Source of the DNA: Porphyra umbilicalis
Taxonomy: Eukaryota; Rhodophyta; Bangiophyceae; Bangiales; Bangiaceae
Direction of reading: 5' to 3'
NCBI GenBank assembly: GCA_002049455.2
Contig: KV919077.1
Coordinates: forward strand, 24,052 to 88,051
Length of the DNA: 64,000 nucleotides
The notes under the pieces were generated by a model. It did no database searches, was not told the DNA's origin, and saw only the letters and a program-made list of their open reading frames with translations. The first letter of the stretch is position 1. Every line of letters begins with the position of its first letter. A program made the translations under genes and the position numbers. This document shows positions 41,608 to 53,239 of this stretch, piece by piece.

Positions 41608-41638
41608 CGTTGGCCCGACATTGGTGGGAATGCTCTAA
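41608..41638 (-). repeat. Right TIR (28 bp) with TAA target duplication
   Basis: Perfect inverted copy of 1928-1955, followed by TAA at 41636-41638. Confidence 0.93.
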
Positions 41639-42866
41639 GGCGCGGGCGCGGACCTACCAGGGCCAGGATGGGCGGCGATCGATTGTGATTGAGGCCATCT
41701 GCGATGAGGACACGTGGATCTACCACATCTTCGCGGGGAGTCCAGGAAGCCTCAATGATATTATCGTCCTGTACCAATCGCCTATGTTTATGGATGTTAT
41801 CACGAGAAAGTGGCCGCCCCGTGAGATTTCGTTCACTGTGAACGGTAATACCCGAACTTTGCTTTATTACCTGGTGGACGGAATCTATCCCCGCTTCGCG
41901 TTCTTCGTTGCCCCTTTCCCCAACCCGCAGACTCTCGAGCAGCGCACGTTCAACCGTCTTTAAGAGGCTCTGCGGAAGGACGTAGAGCGTCTTTTCGGCA
42001 TCCTTACGACGCGATTCCACGTCATGTTGCACCCTTGCCGAATGTGGACGGTCCCCCAGATGGTGTTAACGACGCAGACTGTTGCCATTCTTCACAATCT
42101 GGTTGTCGAGGCACACAGGGACGGTTTCCTGTCGCGCTCGCGCTCGTCCCACAATGGGGCGGACATTGCGGGCGCGGAGGCTGATCTGGGTGGGGGTGGC
42201 GCGGGCGTCGGCGCCGCTGACGGTGCGGGTGTCGGCGGCGCGGCGGGAGACGATGGGGCGGGCGCGGCTGGCGCGGCTGCTGGCGCTGCTGACGGCGCAG
42301 AGGCCGGCGGCGCCGCCGCGGGAGGCGCTGGGGCGGACGCGGCGGACGGGGATGGCGCGGGAGCTGGCGCCGCCGATGGCTCAGGAGCTGGAGGTGGCGC
42401 CGCGGGAGGCGCTGGGGCGAATGGGGATGGCGCGGGGTCTGGCGCCGCCGATGGGGCAGGCGGCGCCGCGGGCGCGGCTGCCGCGGGCTCAGCCGACGGC
42501 GCTGAGGCCGGCGGTGGCGCTGCGGGCGACGCCGGGGCGGGCGGCGGTGGCGCGAACATCGGCGGCGGTGCGCCAGGAGGGGCTGGGGAGGGAGGTCACG
42601 GGGGGGGGGCTGGCGGGGCAGGAGGTTCTGGGGCTGAAGGCGCACGTGCTGCTGCAGGGGGTGGGCTGGGCGACCTAGACGGAACTCCTGGTGTTCCACC
42701 CCCAGCTCTAGGGGCCGCTGCGGTGGCCCCCATGAGCGAGTTCATGCGGATTCTGATGGCCACTGGCGAGGCCAAGTCCCGTGAAGAGCATGCGGCGCTG
42801 CGCCAGGATCTGTGCGCGCACGTATTTTCGCAGCGTGGTGAGTTCTTGGCGCCTTACCTTGACTGA
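41639..42866 (+). pseudogene. PIF/Harbinger-type transposase, 3' part
   Basis: This continues the gene from 1927 and would complete 628 residues. It holds the second catalytic Asp (SPGSLNDIIVL, residue 260), the YYLVDGIYP motif, and Glu336 in LRKDVERLFGIL. Codon 328 (41961-41963) is TAA where related proteins commonly have Gln before the E-A-x-RKDVER block, so a second, independent lesion is present. After AILHNLVVEAHRDG, which ends the core, comes a stretch of about 200 residues of Ala/Gly/Asp repeats and a conserved-looking tail (REEHAALRQDLCAHVFSQRG). The Ala/Gly linker looks like late expansion of GGCGCGG repeats. Confidence 0.87.
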
Positions 42867-43169
42867 TTTCTCTCCCTGTATCGTGTGTGGTGTGCACACC
42901 CTTCCCTGCGGCGTGCTCTGTGATTTTTGTTGTGTACGAGAGATCTGTTACACCATGCGGGCGTGAACCTTAAAACGTTGTGCACATGTTAACCTTCTTC
43001 CCATTTCGGACACATGCACAATTGGTCGGCTGATGCGCGTTCAGGGTTCTGGTATCGGTCGTGCGGCAGTTGCCGCCGTGCTCAAGGTGCTTCGCAGGTG
43101 GAAGCCTTTGCGAGGGCGACCACCGCAGCGCGAACCACCCCGCACGCCGTCGTCGTCTGTGCGCGGCGG
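42867..43169. other. Spacer downstream of the transposase
   Basis: AT-richer 3' sequence near 42870-43020, no gene. The Harbinger right end may lie here or further right; I could not find it. Confidence 0.4.
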
Positions 43170-44620
43170 CGGCCGCCACCGCTCCACGCCGGGCACGGCG
43201 ACGGCGGCCGCCGCTAGTGTTTCTCTACAGCAGCGACCGCCGCCACGCCAAACCATGCGCGGCGGCGGCCGCTGTACGTGTTGCTTACGGCGGCGGCCGC
43301 CGTCGTGCCACATCACGCGCGGCGGCGGCCGCCGTACTTGTTCCCTTGCGGCAGGGCGGCCGCCGCCGTGCCGCACCATGCGCGGTGGCGGCCGCCGCAC
43401 TTGTTCCCCTGCGGCGGCGTCTGCCGCCACGCGGCACGACGGGTGGCGGCGGCCGCCGCACTTGATGTTTTTGGCAGCTACAGCCGCCGTGCCACATCAG
43501 GAGAGGCGGCGGCCGCCGTACTTGTTTCCTGCGGCGGCTGCCGCCGTCGTGCCACATCACGCGCGGCGGCGGCCGCCGTACTTGCTCCTTTACGGAGAGC
43601 CAGCCGCCGCCGTGGCGCACCATGCGCGGGGGCGGCCGCCGCACTTGTATCCTTGCGGCAGGGCGGCCGCCGCCGTGCCGCACCATGCGCGGTGGCGGCC
43701 GCCGCACTTGCTCCCCTGCGGCGGCGTCTGCCGCAACGCGACACCACGGGCGGCGGCGGCCGCCGCGCTTGTTGTGTTTGGCAGCGGCCGCCGCCGTGCC
43801 TCGAAAAGAGAGTCGGCGGCCGCCGTACTTGTTTTCTTCGGCGGCTGCCGCCGTCGTGCCACATCACGCGCGGCGGCGGCCGCCGTACTTGTTCCTTTAC
43901 GGAGGGGCAAACGCCGCCGTGCCGCACCATGCGCGGTGGCGGCCGCCGCACTCGTTCCCTTGCGGCAAGGCGGCCACCGCCGTGCCGCACCATGCGTGAA
44001 TACGGCCGCCGCACTTGTTCCCTTGCGGCAGGGCGGCCGCCGCCGGGCCGCACCATGCGCGGTGGCGGCCGCCGCACTTGTTCTCCTGCGGCGGCGTCTG
44101 CCGCCACGCGACACCACGGGCGGAGGCGGCCGCCGCACTTGTTGTGTTTGGCAGCGGCCGCCGGCGTGCCAAGACAGGAGAGGCGGCGGCCGCCGTTCTT
44201 GTTTCCTTCGGCGGCTGCCGCCGCCGTGAGCCATCACGTGGGGCGCCGGCCGCCGTACTTGCTGCTTACGGCGGCGGCTGCCGTCGTGCCACATCACGCG
44301 CGTCAACGGCCGCCATACTTGTTCCTTTTTGGCGGGGTGGCAGCCGCCGTGCCGCACCATGTGCGGTGGGGGCCGCCGCACTCGTTCCCTTGCGGCGGGG
44401 CGGCCACCGCCGTGCCACATCTCGCGCGGTGGCCGCCGCCGCGCGTGTTCCCGTTCGGCGGCAGCCGCCCACGTGCCGCATAACGCGCCGCTGCTGCCGC
44501 AGTACATGCTTGCTGGCGGCGGCGGCCGCCGCTGAGCACCACCATGAGCGGCCGTGGCCGCCGCACTTGTTCTGTTACGGCCGCGGGCCGCCGCCGCGCC
44601 ACACCATGCGCAACGGTAAG
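43170..44620. repeat. GCGGCCGCCG minisatellite, unit about 60-66 bp
   Basis: More than twenty imperfect units, each with GGCGGCCGCCG(T/C)ACTTGTT, then GCGGC and a CGTGCC(G/A)CA(C/T)CA block. Because the core is self-complementary, frames are open on both strands and in most phases (for example 398 codons forward and 305 reverse). None is called as a gene. Confidence 0.85.
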
Positions 44621-46275
44621 GGCTTCCGCACTTGTCGTGTGGCGACGGCTACCGCCGCCGCGCACCGCCGGGCGCGGGGACCGTGCCGTTCTTGTTGTGC
44701 GGCAGCGGTGGCCGCCGCCACTCAAGGGCGCGCGAGGAGGCACCGGCAGCACTTGTGCTCGTGCTGCGGAGGCCGCCACAGCCGGACGCACTGCGCGGGG
44801 GCGGCGGCCGCACACGTGGTCAGTGGGCTGTGGCCGGTGCTCGTGTGTCCGCCTGGCGGTGGCCGCTGCCAGCCACCGATACCTACCGCAGCCGGCCCCC
44901 GCGCGGGGGCCCACTTGTGCCCGCCTGGTGGCGTCAGCCAGCAGCCACCGCCACGTTCCGCAACCCCTTCCAAGTGGGGGCGGACGTGCGGACAGTGATC
45001 GGCGGCCGCTAGCCCGCGCAGCCGTTCCTGGCGGCGGCGGCGACGCGGGCGACGTCAGCCAGGGACCGGCGTGCACTGAAATCGCGCCCCCGCCTCTCAG
45101 GTACACCGTGGCTGCCCCCCGCCCTACGCGGCGCCTCGCGCACGTGCGGCACACTGTCTGATTCATATCTCCCCCCCCCCCTCTCGCCCGGCCGTGGACG
45201 CAGTTCAGTCTCTAGCAGCGCACGTGCCCGCCCCACCCTCGCACAGCGACCCGCAAAAAATGATGTGCGACATCTGAACTGACCAATTAGAGACGTTTCA
45301 ATCATAATCAGAAAGAGACGTTGACCAATCAGAAAGGCGCCTCGCGATGCTGATGCAAGCTGCAAACAAGGTGTCGCAAGCCGCCCAACACAAACTGGGC
45401 ACAACAGCGACAACGCCGCTAGCCACTTGACGAAGGGTGCGGTGCGGCACCGCCGGCCGCGCCGCTGCTCTTCCCCCACTGCGCCTATGGCGCCACCACC
45501 ACCTCCCAGGCGACCGTCCTCACCCCGCCGCCGCAACCGCCCCACCGCCGGCTGTCACCCCTCGCGGTGGAAGCCGAGCCCGTTGCCGCCCCCCCCCCCT
45601 CTCCTGCAAGCGCTGCCACCTCTGCCTACCACGGCCGACATGGCGCCCGCCGCCGCGGCGACGCCGCCGCCGCCGAGTGCGGCGTAGCGGCCGGCGCGGC
45701 CGCCGCGGCGACGCCGCCGCCGCCGAGTGCCGCGTAGCGGCCGCGGCGGCCGCCGCGGAAACTGACGTGCGCGCGCCTGGGTCGTCGTCGCCCACCGTGC
45801 GGCGTAGCGGCCGCCGCGGCCGCCGCGGCGACGCCGCCGCCGCCGAGTGCCGCGTAGCGGCCGCCGCGGCCGCCGCGGCAACTGAAGTGCGCGCGCCTGG
45901 TTCGTCGTCGCCCGCCACGCCATCGCCCCGGCACAGTGAGTGCCCATCGGAGTTGCGCGGCGCATATCGACGGCCGGCACGCGCGGAAACGGGGGGTTCG
46001 GAACAGCGTGCCGTCACGCAATTGGGGGGACGCTGAGCTGCATCTCACTGGTGTACGAGAGTGCACAGACAAGTCATGTAGGAAAAAGAAAACCCTGCCC
46101 AATGGGGAAAAAAAACTTTGTCTCTCTACGGTACCACGCGGCATCACAATCACACTCAAACACAAACACAAAACGCAAAGGACAATCCCCTGCAAAGCGG
46201 CACAGAGGAACAGATGGTCCGCGACCTCGAAACAAACAAGACAGAAAACAATACAATGGGCATGGGCATGACGGC
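44621..46275. other. GC-rich region with short repeats, no gene called
   Basis: 45670-45920 has two copies of a GCGTAGCGGCCGCCGCGGCC block, about 117 bp apart. Two ATTAGAGACG / AATCAGAAAG stretches lie near 45285-45335, AT-richer than their surroundings and possibly promoter-like (CCAAT forms). No frame carries motifs. Confidence 0.45.
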
Positions 46276-48079
46276 CTACTCCTCTTCAGACTCACTGGAC
46301 GAGCGCCCGCAGTTGAGGGCAAAAGAATCGATGAGATCACTGTCAAAGCCATCGAAGCCGCCGCCGTCAGAGACCGAGTCGTCAGAGCCAGAGGCCGGCG
46401 GCGGCGCGCGACGCTTGCGGCCCCATGAGGGCGGCGCACTCGGTGCGCTTTCTGGTGCGACCACCACTGCCGCCTCAGCCGCCGCGGCCGCCGCCGGTGA
46501 AGATCGCGCTGCCGACGGCGCCGCCGGCGGGATCGTCAGGTCGACGGTCGTCATCAGCGGCTCGTCCATGGCGGCGGCAGCCTGCTTCCGCTTGGTCGAC
46601 TGCGCGCGGCGGCCGCGTTGCTTGTGCACGTCCTGGGCGGCCGCGCGCGCGGGCAGTCCATGCGCATCAGCGGCTGCCGCCACCGTCGCCGATGCCGCCG
46701 CCGGAGGGGCCACACTCGATGCCGCCCTCGCAGGCGCAGAAGAAGCGGCTGCGGCCATCGACGCGGTCAGCGTGGAGTCGGCCGCCGTGCCCTCGGCAGC
46801 CGACTCCGGCGGCGTCCTCGTCGCCTGCTCCACGGGCACTGGCGTCGCCGGTGGCGCCGGCGGTGGCGCCGGCGGTGGCGCCGGCGGTGGCGCCGGCGGT
46901 GGTGGCGGTGGCGGCGCCGACGACGTCGTGTCGCCGACGATGGTGACGTCCTTTTCTGCCGCGCCATTTCCCGTCGCCGAAATGTCGTCATGAGCGGCTG
47001 TCAGGAGCGGGTACAGCGCCTGCAGCCTTGTCCTTGTTCGCCGCCCCCACCCCGTCAGCGGCAGCCGACGCGTCGGCCGCCTGCCCGAATGACGGGACCT
47101 TAATGCCCTCGTGGGCAAGCATCTTCTTGGCTTGGTGCGCCCAAAACGCTGCACCCATAGGCGTTTCGCGCATGAAAACAAGGCTGAAGGCCATCATGGA
47201 AGTTCGCTGCGTGGTTGCGTCGCCCAACTTCTCCACCGCGGTGGCAACGCGGCCCATCGTACGGTCGTCGGCAATGCCATCGGCCCGGGCGCGCTTGGCC
47301 GCCTTACAGCCTATGGGGCGAGCCGCCTATGGCTGTTCCTCCTCGTCTTCGTTGCTCTCATATGCATTGCTCGGCGCCGCTCGGCCACCAGCAGCGCCGG
47401 CGGCCGCCGCATTCCCGGCCGCCGCATTCGCGGCCGCCGCATTCGCGGCGGCTGCCGGCGCGGGATTCCCGCCAGCAGCCGCCTGCTCAGCAGCGGGCCC
47501 GCCGCCGTCCGCTGCAGCGGCCGCCGCCGTCCTTGCCGCGGCACACGCGTGCGCGGTGGCGGACCGCTTCTGCAGGGCGAAAAATTCGGCGGTCGCCGAC
47601 TTGAAGCGATCTTGGTCATTGAGCACCTCCCAATACTGTGCCCATGGGCACGTGACCCGCTTGATGCGGCGCTTGGTCTTCTTCCCGACGGCCACGTCGT
47701 CGGCGTGGTCACCGCGGATGCGCCCGTACACGTTTGTGCCACAGTACAGGCCCTCCGCGCAATTGACGAGGTCCGCATGCGTCGTGATTCCCGTCGGCGT
47801 CGCATTCCGCGCCTGCACAATGCAGCTCGAAATGTCCATGAAGCCAGCCACCATCTTCGCCCACTGCTTGCGCAGCGCGTCGATTCCACGCTGGTCGCGC
47901 GCCGCCTTGACCGTAGCGTCCGTTTCATTCCGCAGCAGGTGCTTGCACGACGTGAGCACCCGCCCCAAAAACTCCTTCCCCGACTGGTCCGTCCCCCGGA
48001 TGGGGTTGTTGGCTTCAATGATCCACGCCTTGACGAGCGCCATGTTGTCCGCCACGGCCCACGCCGGACCGCGCCCCAT
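46276..48079 (-). pseudogene. Myb/SANT-like protein of the Harbinger-accessory (NAM-associated) type
   Basis: The ATG at 48079 starts a protein with the trihelix/Myb-like pattern seen in the second protein of PIF/Harbinger elements: NMALVKAWIIEANNPIRGTD, IDALRKQWAKMVAGFM, CPWAQYWEVLNDQDRF, then an Ala-rich linker. A TAG at 47329-47327 stops it, but the same frame goes on with the typical RPIGCKAAKRARADG block and ends at 46988. Further on, another phase (to 46276) encodes a Pro/Ala tract and an acidic tail (GGFDGFDSDLIDSF), suggesting a frameshift or intron near 47.0 kb. Such proteins help Harbinger transposases enter the nucleus and bind ends. Convergent with the transposase at 42866, it is probably its decayed partner. 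Confidence 0.65.
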
Positions 48080-48381
48080 CGTGGTCGACGACCTCGCCGG
48101 CCACAGTCTTGCAGACCTGCTCAGCGGATGGGCCACCACGGCGGCACGACGCCGGATACAGTGGCGGTCGGCCGCCGCTACAGCCCCGTCTGGGCCTCTT
48201 GGATACGGGCCGGTCGCCGCCACCAGCTGCAGGGGCAACACCGGCGCCTGGCGTCAGCGCTGGCGAGGCAAATGCGCTGCACAGCGAAAAAAGGGGGACC
48301 ACACCGGCGGGGCCAGAGTCTGAGAAAGGAGTGTTGGCGAGCGACTGTTGCACTGGTTACGAGCGAACGAATAAGATATTG

Positions 48382-49174
48382 CTAGCATGTTGTTGTATCT
48401 GGGCGCCCTCTCTTGGTACCTCGCACACTCTCACGTCCATTCTCCTGCTCGATTCTAGTCCTGATACTAAAGAGGGTGGGAGCCTTCCCGTCAACGGCGA
48501 CCTCATAGGACCTCCGACACTCCTCCCGCCCCATCTCCCGTATCTTCTTCATCACCGTGTTGCCCTTGGAGAGCAGGCTCACCTGCGCCTTGTCCAGCTT
48601 GCCGCCTGCCCCCCGCAGGAAGCCCTTCATGGGCGCGTACCCCTTCCACCCATCTTTCCATGCCAGAAAACAAGTCGTCAACTGACTTGAGCCCACGGCC
48701 AACGACCTGGTTGGGCTGTCGGGGGGCACCGCGCAACGCCTCGGCGAGGTCGGAGCCCTTGCCCGAGGCCCCGCCCGTCGCCCGGGTCGCCGCGTGCCCG
48801 CTGCGACCCGTCCCGGCTTGGTCGCCCAAGACCGCCGTAGTGCCCGGCGTCACCGGCCGCTGGCCATCGACCTGGTCATCGGAGGTCGGCGGGGAGGACG
48901 AGCGCGGGGGGTGCGCGTCGCAAGCGCGAGCGGAACGCGAAACCGCGCGCCGCAGCTTCTCCCCCGCCGCGACGGCGCTGCCGAGTACCAGCGCCGCCAG
49001 TTCGTTGAGCCACGACTCGAGCGGCACGGCATCTGCGGGGGAGAAATTGAAAGCGGATGAAAAAAGGAGTAGGTCGTTGTCGGTGGGTGGGGTGGGTACA
49101 AAACAGGCCGCTTGCAGCTGTGCGGCAGGGTGAACGCCGATGTTCTGCTCGACGTAGTCGTCAAACAGCGACAT
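48382..49174 (-). CDS. Hypothetical protein, frame change near 48.66 kb
   Basis: The first frame begins at an ATG (MSLFDDYVEQNIGVHPAA) and runs about 170 codons through an acidic/Ser-rich linker to SVDDLFSGMERW. A second frame carries a conserved-looking end: WKGYAPMKGFLRGAGGKLDK, VSLLSKGNTVMKKIREMG, stop at 48382. The switch lies in a G-rich run near 48660-48690, either a small intron or a frameshift. I do not recognise the protein. It is divergent from the tyrosine recombinase at 50121, with a 946-base shared upstream region. Confidence 0.45.
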
Positions 49175-50120
49175 GATGGGGCAGGTGCTTGGGGAGAATG
49201 AGGCCGGTGTGGGCGGAAAATAGTGCTGCCTGGGCGGGCGCAGCTGGCGGTTGCTACCAGAATTTGTTGGACTGTGATGCTCGTCGCCGACTCCACTGGC
49301 GGTTCGCGGATGGATGATGGTCGGTGACCCTTATGGTACCCCACATGGTACATTTGCAAGACGTGGTCAAGTTGCACACATTCGTGTTGGGTCATATTGG
49401 GGCGTTACTTTTGGCATGTTTTGGATTTGATCTTCGCTTTGCTCTAGTGGCTTTTGATTGGGTGAGTGATTCGATTTGGTGCGAGGGCGTGGGCGTCGGT
49501 GTGGGCGCGAGAGGAGGGAGCACTTGGGCCGGTGGGGACTATTTGAGAGGTGCTCTCGGTTGGGAGAGGCGGGGCGAACCTTAGGACAACCAACAAAGCA
49601 CGTTCGCACACACACACACAAGCTCAAGCCACTCAACCACATCACCGTGGTCCCCCAACCCCTATCCCCACTGCATTTCAACAGAATTCGGCAGATGAGC
49701 TGGCAGGTGGACGACAGATGCGCGCCAGTATTTTCAAAGTGCCACGTTGATGTTCTTCACAAGTAGCCCCCCTTCCTATCCTCAAATGGACGAGGAACGG
49801 CACATCATCCGCGCGCCGCTGCCCCTCGGCAGCCGTGGTCACCCCCATCTTCTACTCAATGGCAGCTCCCCTGTAAACTGACTGTGAGGACAGGACACGC
49901 GCTCTCGCGATTGCATGCCCAGAGGCCCTGTCTGACCAACGGCTGCGCCCCTGTCCCGTAGTCCCGCCAGTTTGCGTCCGGCCGTCGACCTGCACAGGGC
50001 CTGTCACTGCTCGGCTGATGCAGCCTCTTCGGACGAGATCTGGCCACAACCACCTCCCCCTTCTCCCTTCCACTTCTGTCTGCTTCCATTGAGCAGCTGC
50101 CCACCCCGCCCCCTCTCATC
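49175..50120. other. Shared upstream region of two divergent genes
   Basis: It holds a short CA repeat (CACACACACACA near 49606) and no gene. It may carry both promoters. Confidence 0.5.
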
Positions 50121-51687
50121 ATGGCGCCGCCTCTGCCCGAGGGGCGCCTGCCGGCAGACGCTGCTATTGACCTCAACGCCATCTCTCGTGGGCTCCTTTC
50201 CAGCGCTACCAACACCAAGTATGATTCCTATATCAATGGGAAGCGGGGGTGGGTGGAGTTTTGTGAGGCGCGGGACTTGGACGCGCTTGCCGTGAGCGCG
50301 GAGACGGGGAAGGACGTGGCCCGGTTCTTCTACTGGAGGACAGACTCTCTGCTGAAGGGGAAGTCGATGGGCGAGCAGCTCCATGCGGCGATGCGGGCTC
50401 TTTTTGCGCCGACGCGTGTCCTTGCCAGCTGGTCTGTTATCACTTCAAGTGTCGAGACGGTTGCCCCCACTTTTTCTGGTAACCCTGCCCTCTCCGACGA
50501 CATGACGGCCATATACAAGGGGCATGCCATTACCAGGGCGAGGCGGGGAGAGCTGGACGTGCGTCGCGTGGACCCAATTGAACCTTGCCACCTTTTGCGC
50601 TGCTGGTCGAAGCACTTTGCCGGGCGCACGGTTGATGGCATTGACACTCGGATGCTGATGGCATACTCCTCAACGTTGCTGTGCGCCAACCTCCTGCTCC
50701 GCTATGATGAACTCGTGATGCTACGGTACGTTGTTTTGACTGTCGTTGCCCGCTGTTGTGAAGTCGTACTTGGAACGTGGCTCCACCGGGGAGCTGACTG
50801 TCGGGACGCCTTGGGCGTGGTGTGCAGCGCCATTGACTCGATTTTTTTCGTATGTTTTGATGCATCGCTTTGTTACCCTCTTTCTCAGTATGGAGCACAT
50901 GGGTATGAGCACGAATGGTATCAAGCTGAGCATCAACAACGCGACGAAAAACTCACTCAAGCGCCGTGTGTACGTCTGCCAGCCGTGGCCAGGCCCCCTT
51001 GGGTCCGACCCGAGGTACGTTGAAACGACTTCGGCATTGTTTTCTCTTTTTGTTTGTCTCTTGTCTTTGTGCTACATGTTAGCTCGGTCACCGGCAGACA
51101 CTTTGGTCATTGCCATTGGGTTCGCGACGACTGACAGTGAACGGCTGATCTGCAGTGGCACGCCACAACATCATCTCGCACGGTGTGTGCTAACCACGTC
51201 TCGTGGAGGGAGCCGCGGTGGCAGGGCGTGTGTAAAGCATGAGGGTATGGGAGTAGCAACTCACTTACTCTCTTTTGCTCTCGTCGCTCACCTGCGCAGG
51301 CTGGATGCTGAACGCATACTCCTGCTGTGGTTGAAAGTGCGCGGGGGGAGGCCCGGGCCCATATTCTGCAGACCGCTGCTGCGGAAGGCGAAGGGTAAGG
51401 ATACAACGGTCTGGGACACAAACCAGAAAATCGGGTGTGAGGCGCTCACGACCCTCGCACGAGAGGCGCTGGCTGACTGCGGCATGCTTGACGTCAGCAA
51501 GGTAGCGACTCACTCAGGCAAGCGGACTGGCGTGCAGCTATACGACGCCCTTGGGATGACTGATGCGTGGGTGATGGACAAGGGCGGTTGGGACAGCGCG
51601 TCCGCGTTTGTTAACTACAAGGCACTTTGCAACCGGTTGGAGATGCGCCATCCGTTTTGCAAGCCGCAGGCATGGTCCAGTGTGTGA
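50121..51687 (+). CDS. Tyrosine recombinase (phage-integrase fold), two introns
   Basis: Exons 50121-50725, 50889-51014 and 51300-51687 give 372 residues. Both introns (163 and 285 nt) begin GTACGTTG and end CAG. The N-terminus looks like a SAM-like core-binding domain (TKYDSYINGKRGWVEFCEA). The catalytic part follows the family: Arg in LLLRYDELVML, a Lys in the SINNATKNSLKRR strand, HSGKRTG (the His/Arg box, one residue longer than HxxR if the Arg is used), GGW, and the nucleophile Tyr in FVNYKAL. Such enzymes cut and rejoin DNA through a Tyr-DNA link. It may belong to a Crypton-like transposon, but I found no DNA-binding C-terminus or short terminal repeats that prove this. The frame is intact. 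Confidence 0.82.
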
Positions 51688-52219
51688 TGCTATGTCTGTG
51701 CTTGTCCTTCATTTTTTATGTTCTGTTCTCTTTTGATGTGGTTCGCACTGTCATTCTTTCCAAGTTTCTTTTGTGGTGTGCTTGCCCGCGTCCACCCCCA
51801 ACGCCGCCAGCGGTGGCGGCGGCGTCGCTGCGGCGCCGCGCTGTGGCCATCGAAACAAACGCGCCCAGGAGCGCGTGCCAGGTTGAGCTCGCGGCGGCAG
51901 GCGGCGGCATGGCGGCGCGCGTCGGCACGGCAGTCGCCGCCGGCGGGGCCCCGAGGTCGAGTATACTGCCCAATAAAGGCGCCGCACAGGCGGTACGCGG
52001 CCGCGATGGGGCGGGTGGGTCCGCGACGCGAGTGGGGATGGAGGTGGAATAGGGGGGGGTGAATAGCGTGACCGTGTGCTGATGCCAGGCGGGGGGCGAG
52101 GCAGGGACGGAGGCAGGGTGGCGGAGGGAATCCTGAAAGAGGGATTCGCCAGAGGCGGACAGGGCGGTGGCAGTGGAACGGCCACTGCGGCAACACCACC
52201 ACCGGTGCCATGTCCGCCG
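51688..52219. other. Intergenic
   Basis: An AT-rich 3' region to about 51780, then GC-rich sequence. Frames on both strands are Pro/Arg-rich without motifs. Confidence 0.45.
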
Positions 52220-52782
52220 TCAGCCGGCAAGAGCGTCATCGCACGACGGCCACCCATTCACCGCGTCTCCCAGCATCCCCAACTGGAGCCCCACCGACCA
52301 ACCGCCAGACGAGCTCGCGACGAGGGCCACGCCGGGATTCGGCGCGGAAAGGCGGTGAAAAGACGCTGCAACCCCTACCGGCAAGACGCTTCCCTGCCCC
52401 CCGGCCACACCCGGTCCGGGCCAGCCGCCCGACCCGTCACGCACCCCGCACCCTGCCGACGCAGCTGTCCGCTCACGTCCGCCTCGCCGTGACCCGCCAC
52501 CGCTGCCACCGGCGCCGCCAGCTCGGATGCGGACGCGGCGGTGAAGCTCACTGGAAAGCCGCTGCTTTGTAACCGCCGCCCAGCGGCTGGTACTGCCGCT
52601 GTTGTGCTGGGCGACGACCCGCACGTTCGCGCGGAAGTCCACAGCTTTGGTGACCGCCGCCCCCCACCCCCCCCCAGCTTCATCGTCACCCACGCGCGGT
52701 CAAAAAGGTTAGGGTACCTGCTGTGATCTGCCGGGAGCGCCAGCACCGCCGCGACGACCAGCACGGAGCAGGTAGGGCGCAT
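52220..52782 (-). CDS. Possible small secreted protein, one intron
   Basis: An ATG at 52782 gives MRPTCSVLVVAAVLALPADH, a convincing signal-peptide shape. Joining 52782-52718 to 52598-52220 across a 119-nt GT-AG intron (GTACCC...CAACAG) keeps the frame and yields 147 residues. The mature part (WAAVTKQRLSSELHRR, then Gly/Arg-rich, ending WPSCDDALAG) shows no known domain. The intron choice rests on frame matching only. Confidence 0.35.
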
Positions 52783-53239
52783 TTGGCGGCTTTTGGATTC
52801 GCCATCCCCCCCGCCAGCGACAGATACGTGGGTGGCAGGCCCGGTGTACAGAAAGAGGGGGCCGCCAGCGGTGGTTGTCACGGCGGGCGAGGAGCCGAGG
52901 GACCGGGGGGGGTGGCACGTAGCCGGCGCCCCTCATTTTCTGGGTTGTGTCCGTGACGCCAGCCCCGGTCGGGGCAGTGGGGCTGATGGGGAGGCGCTCC
53001 TGGTTGGGGCAGCGGCCGGGTGCGGTACGGCGGGGGGGAGCGGGCGCCGCGGCCAGCGCGGCGTCAACGCCCATCCCCCACCGGCTCGTGTCGGCGGAAC
53101 AGCGTGAGCTGGATGGGGGGGCGGAGGGGGGCGTCGTCGAGGGAGCGCAACAACCACAGCGGCAACGGCACAGCAGAGGGGGAGAGATGGCGCACAGACC
53201 GAGAACGGCGAGAGAGGGTGCCGCAATCCCCCCCCCCCC
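52783..53239. other. GC-rich spacer
   Basis: G/C runs (for example C10 near 53230) and no recognisable gene. Confidence 0.4.

Larger units (their letters stand above)
1928..41635. mobile_element. TIR-bounded 39.7-kb insertion (Harbinger-type ends)
   Basis: Perfect 28-bp inverted repeats and a TAA duplication bound this block, which sits inside a Harbinger transposase gene. Deleting it with one TAA rejoins the transposase in frame. It contains the 35.5-kb TA-bounded element (2614-38072). Without that, about 4.2 kb remain with no transposase frame, so the Harbinger-type part is probably non-autonomous. Both subterminal regions are rich in GTTGGC/GCCAAC, a possible transposase-binding array. 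The alternative is that a two-ended mobilisation captured an unrelated 39.7-kb genomic block. Confidence 0.85.

Noticed and set aside
45010-45545. 178-codon minus-strand frame as a gene
   Set aside because: No motif, mixed composition and overlap with short repeats; nothing supports translation.
50121-51687. DIRS or Ngaro retrotransposon
   Set aside because: A tyrosine recombinase is present, but there is no reverse transcriptase or methyltransferase frame nearby.
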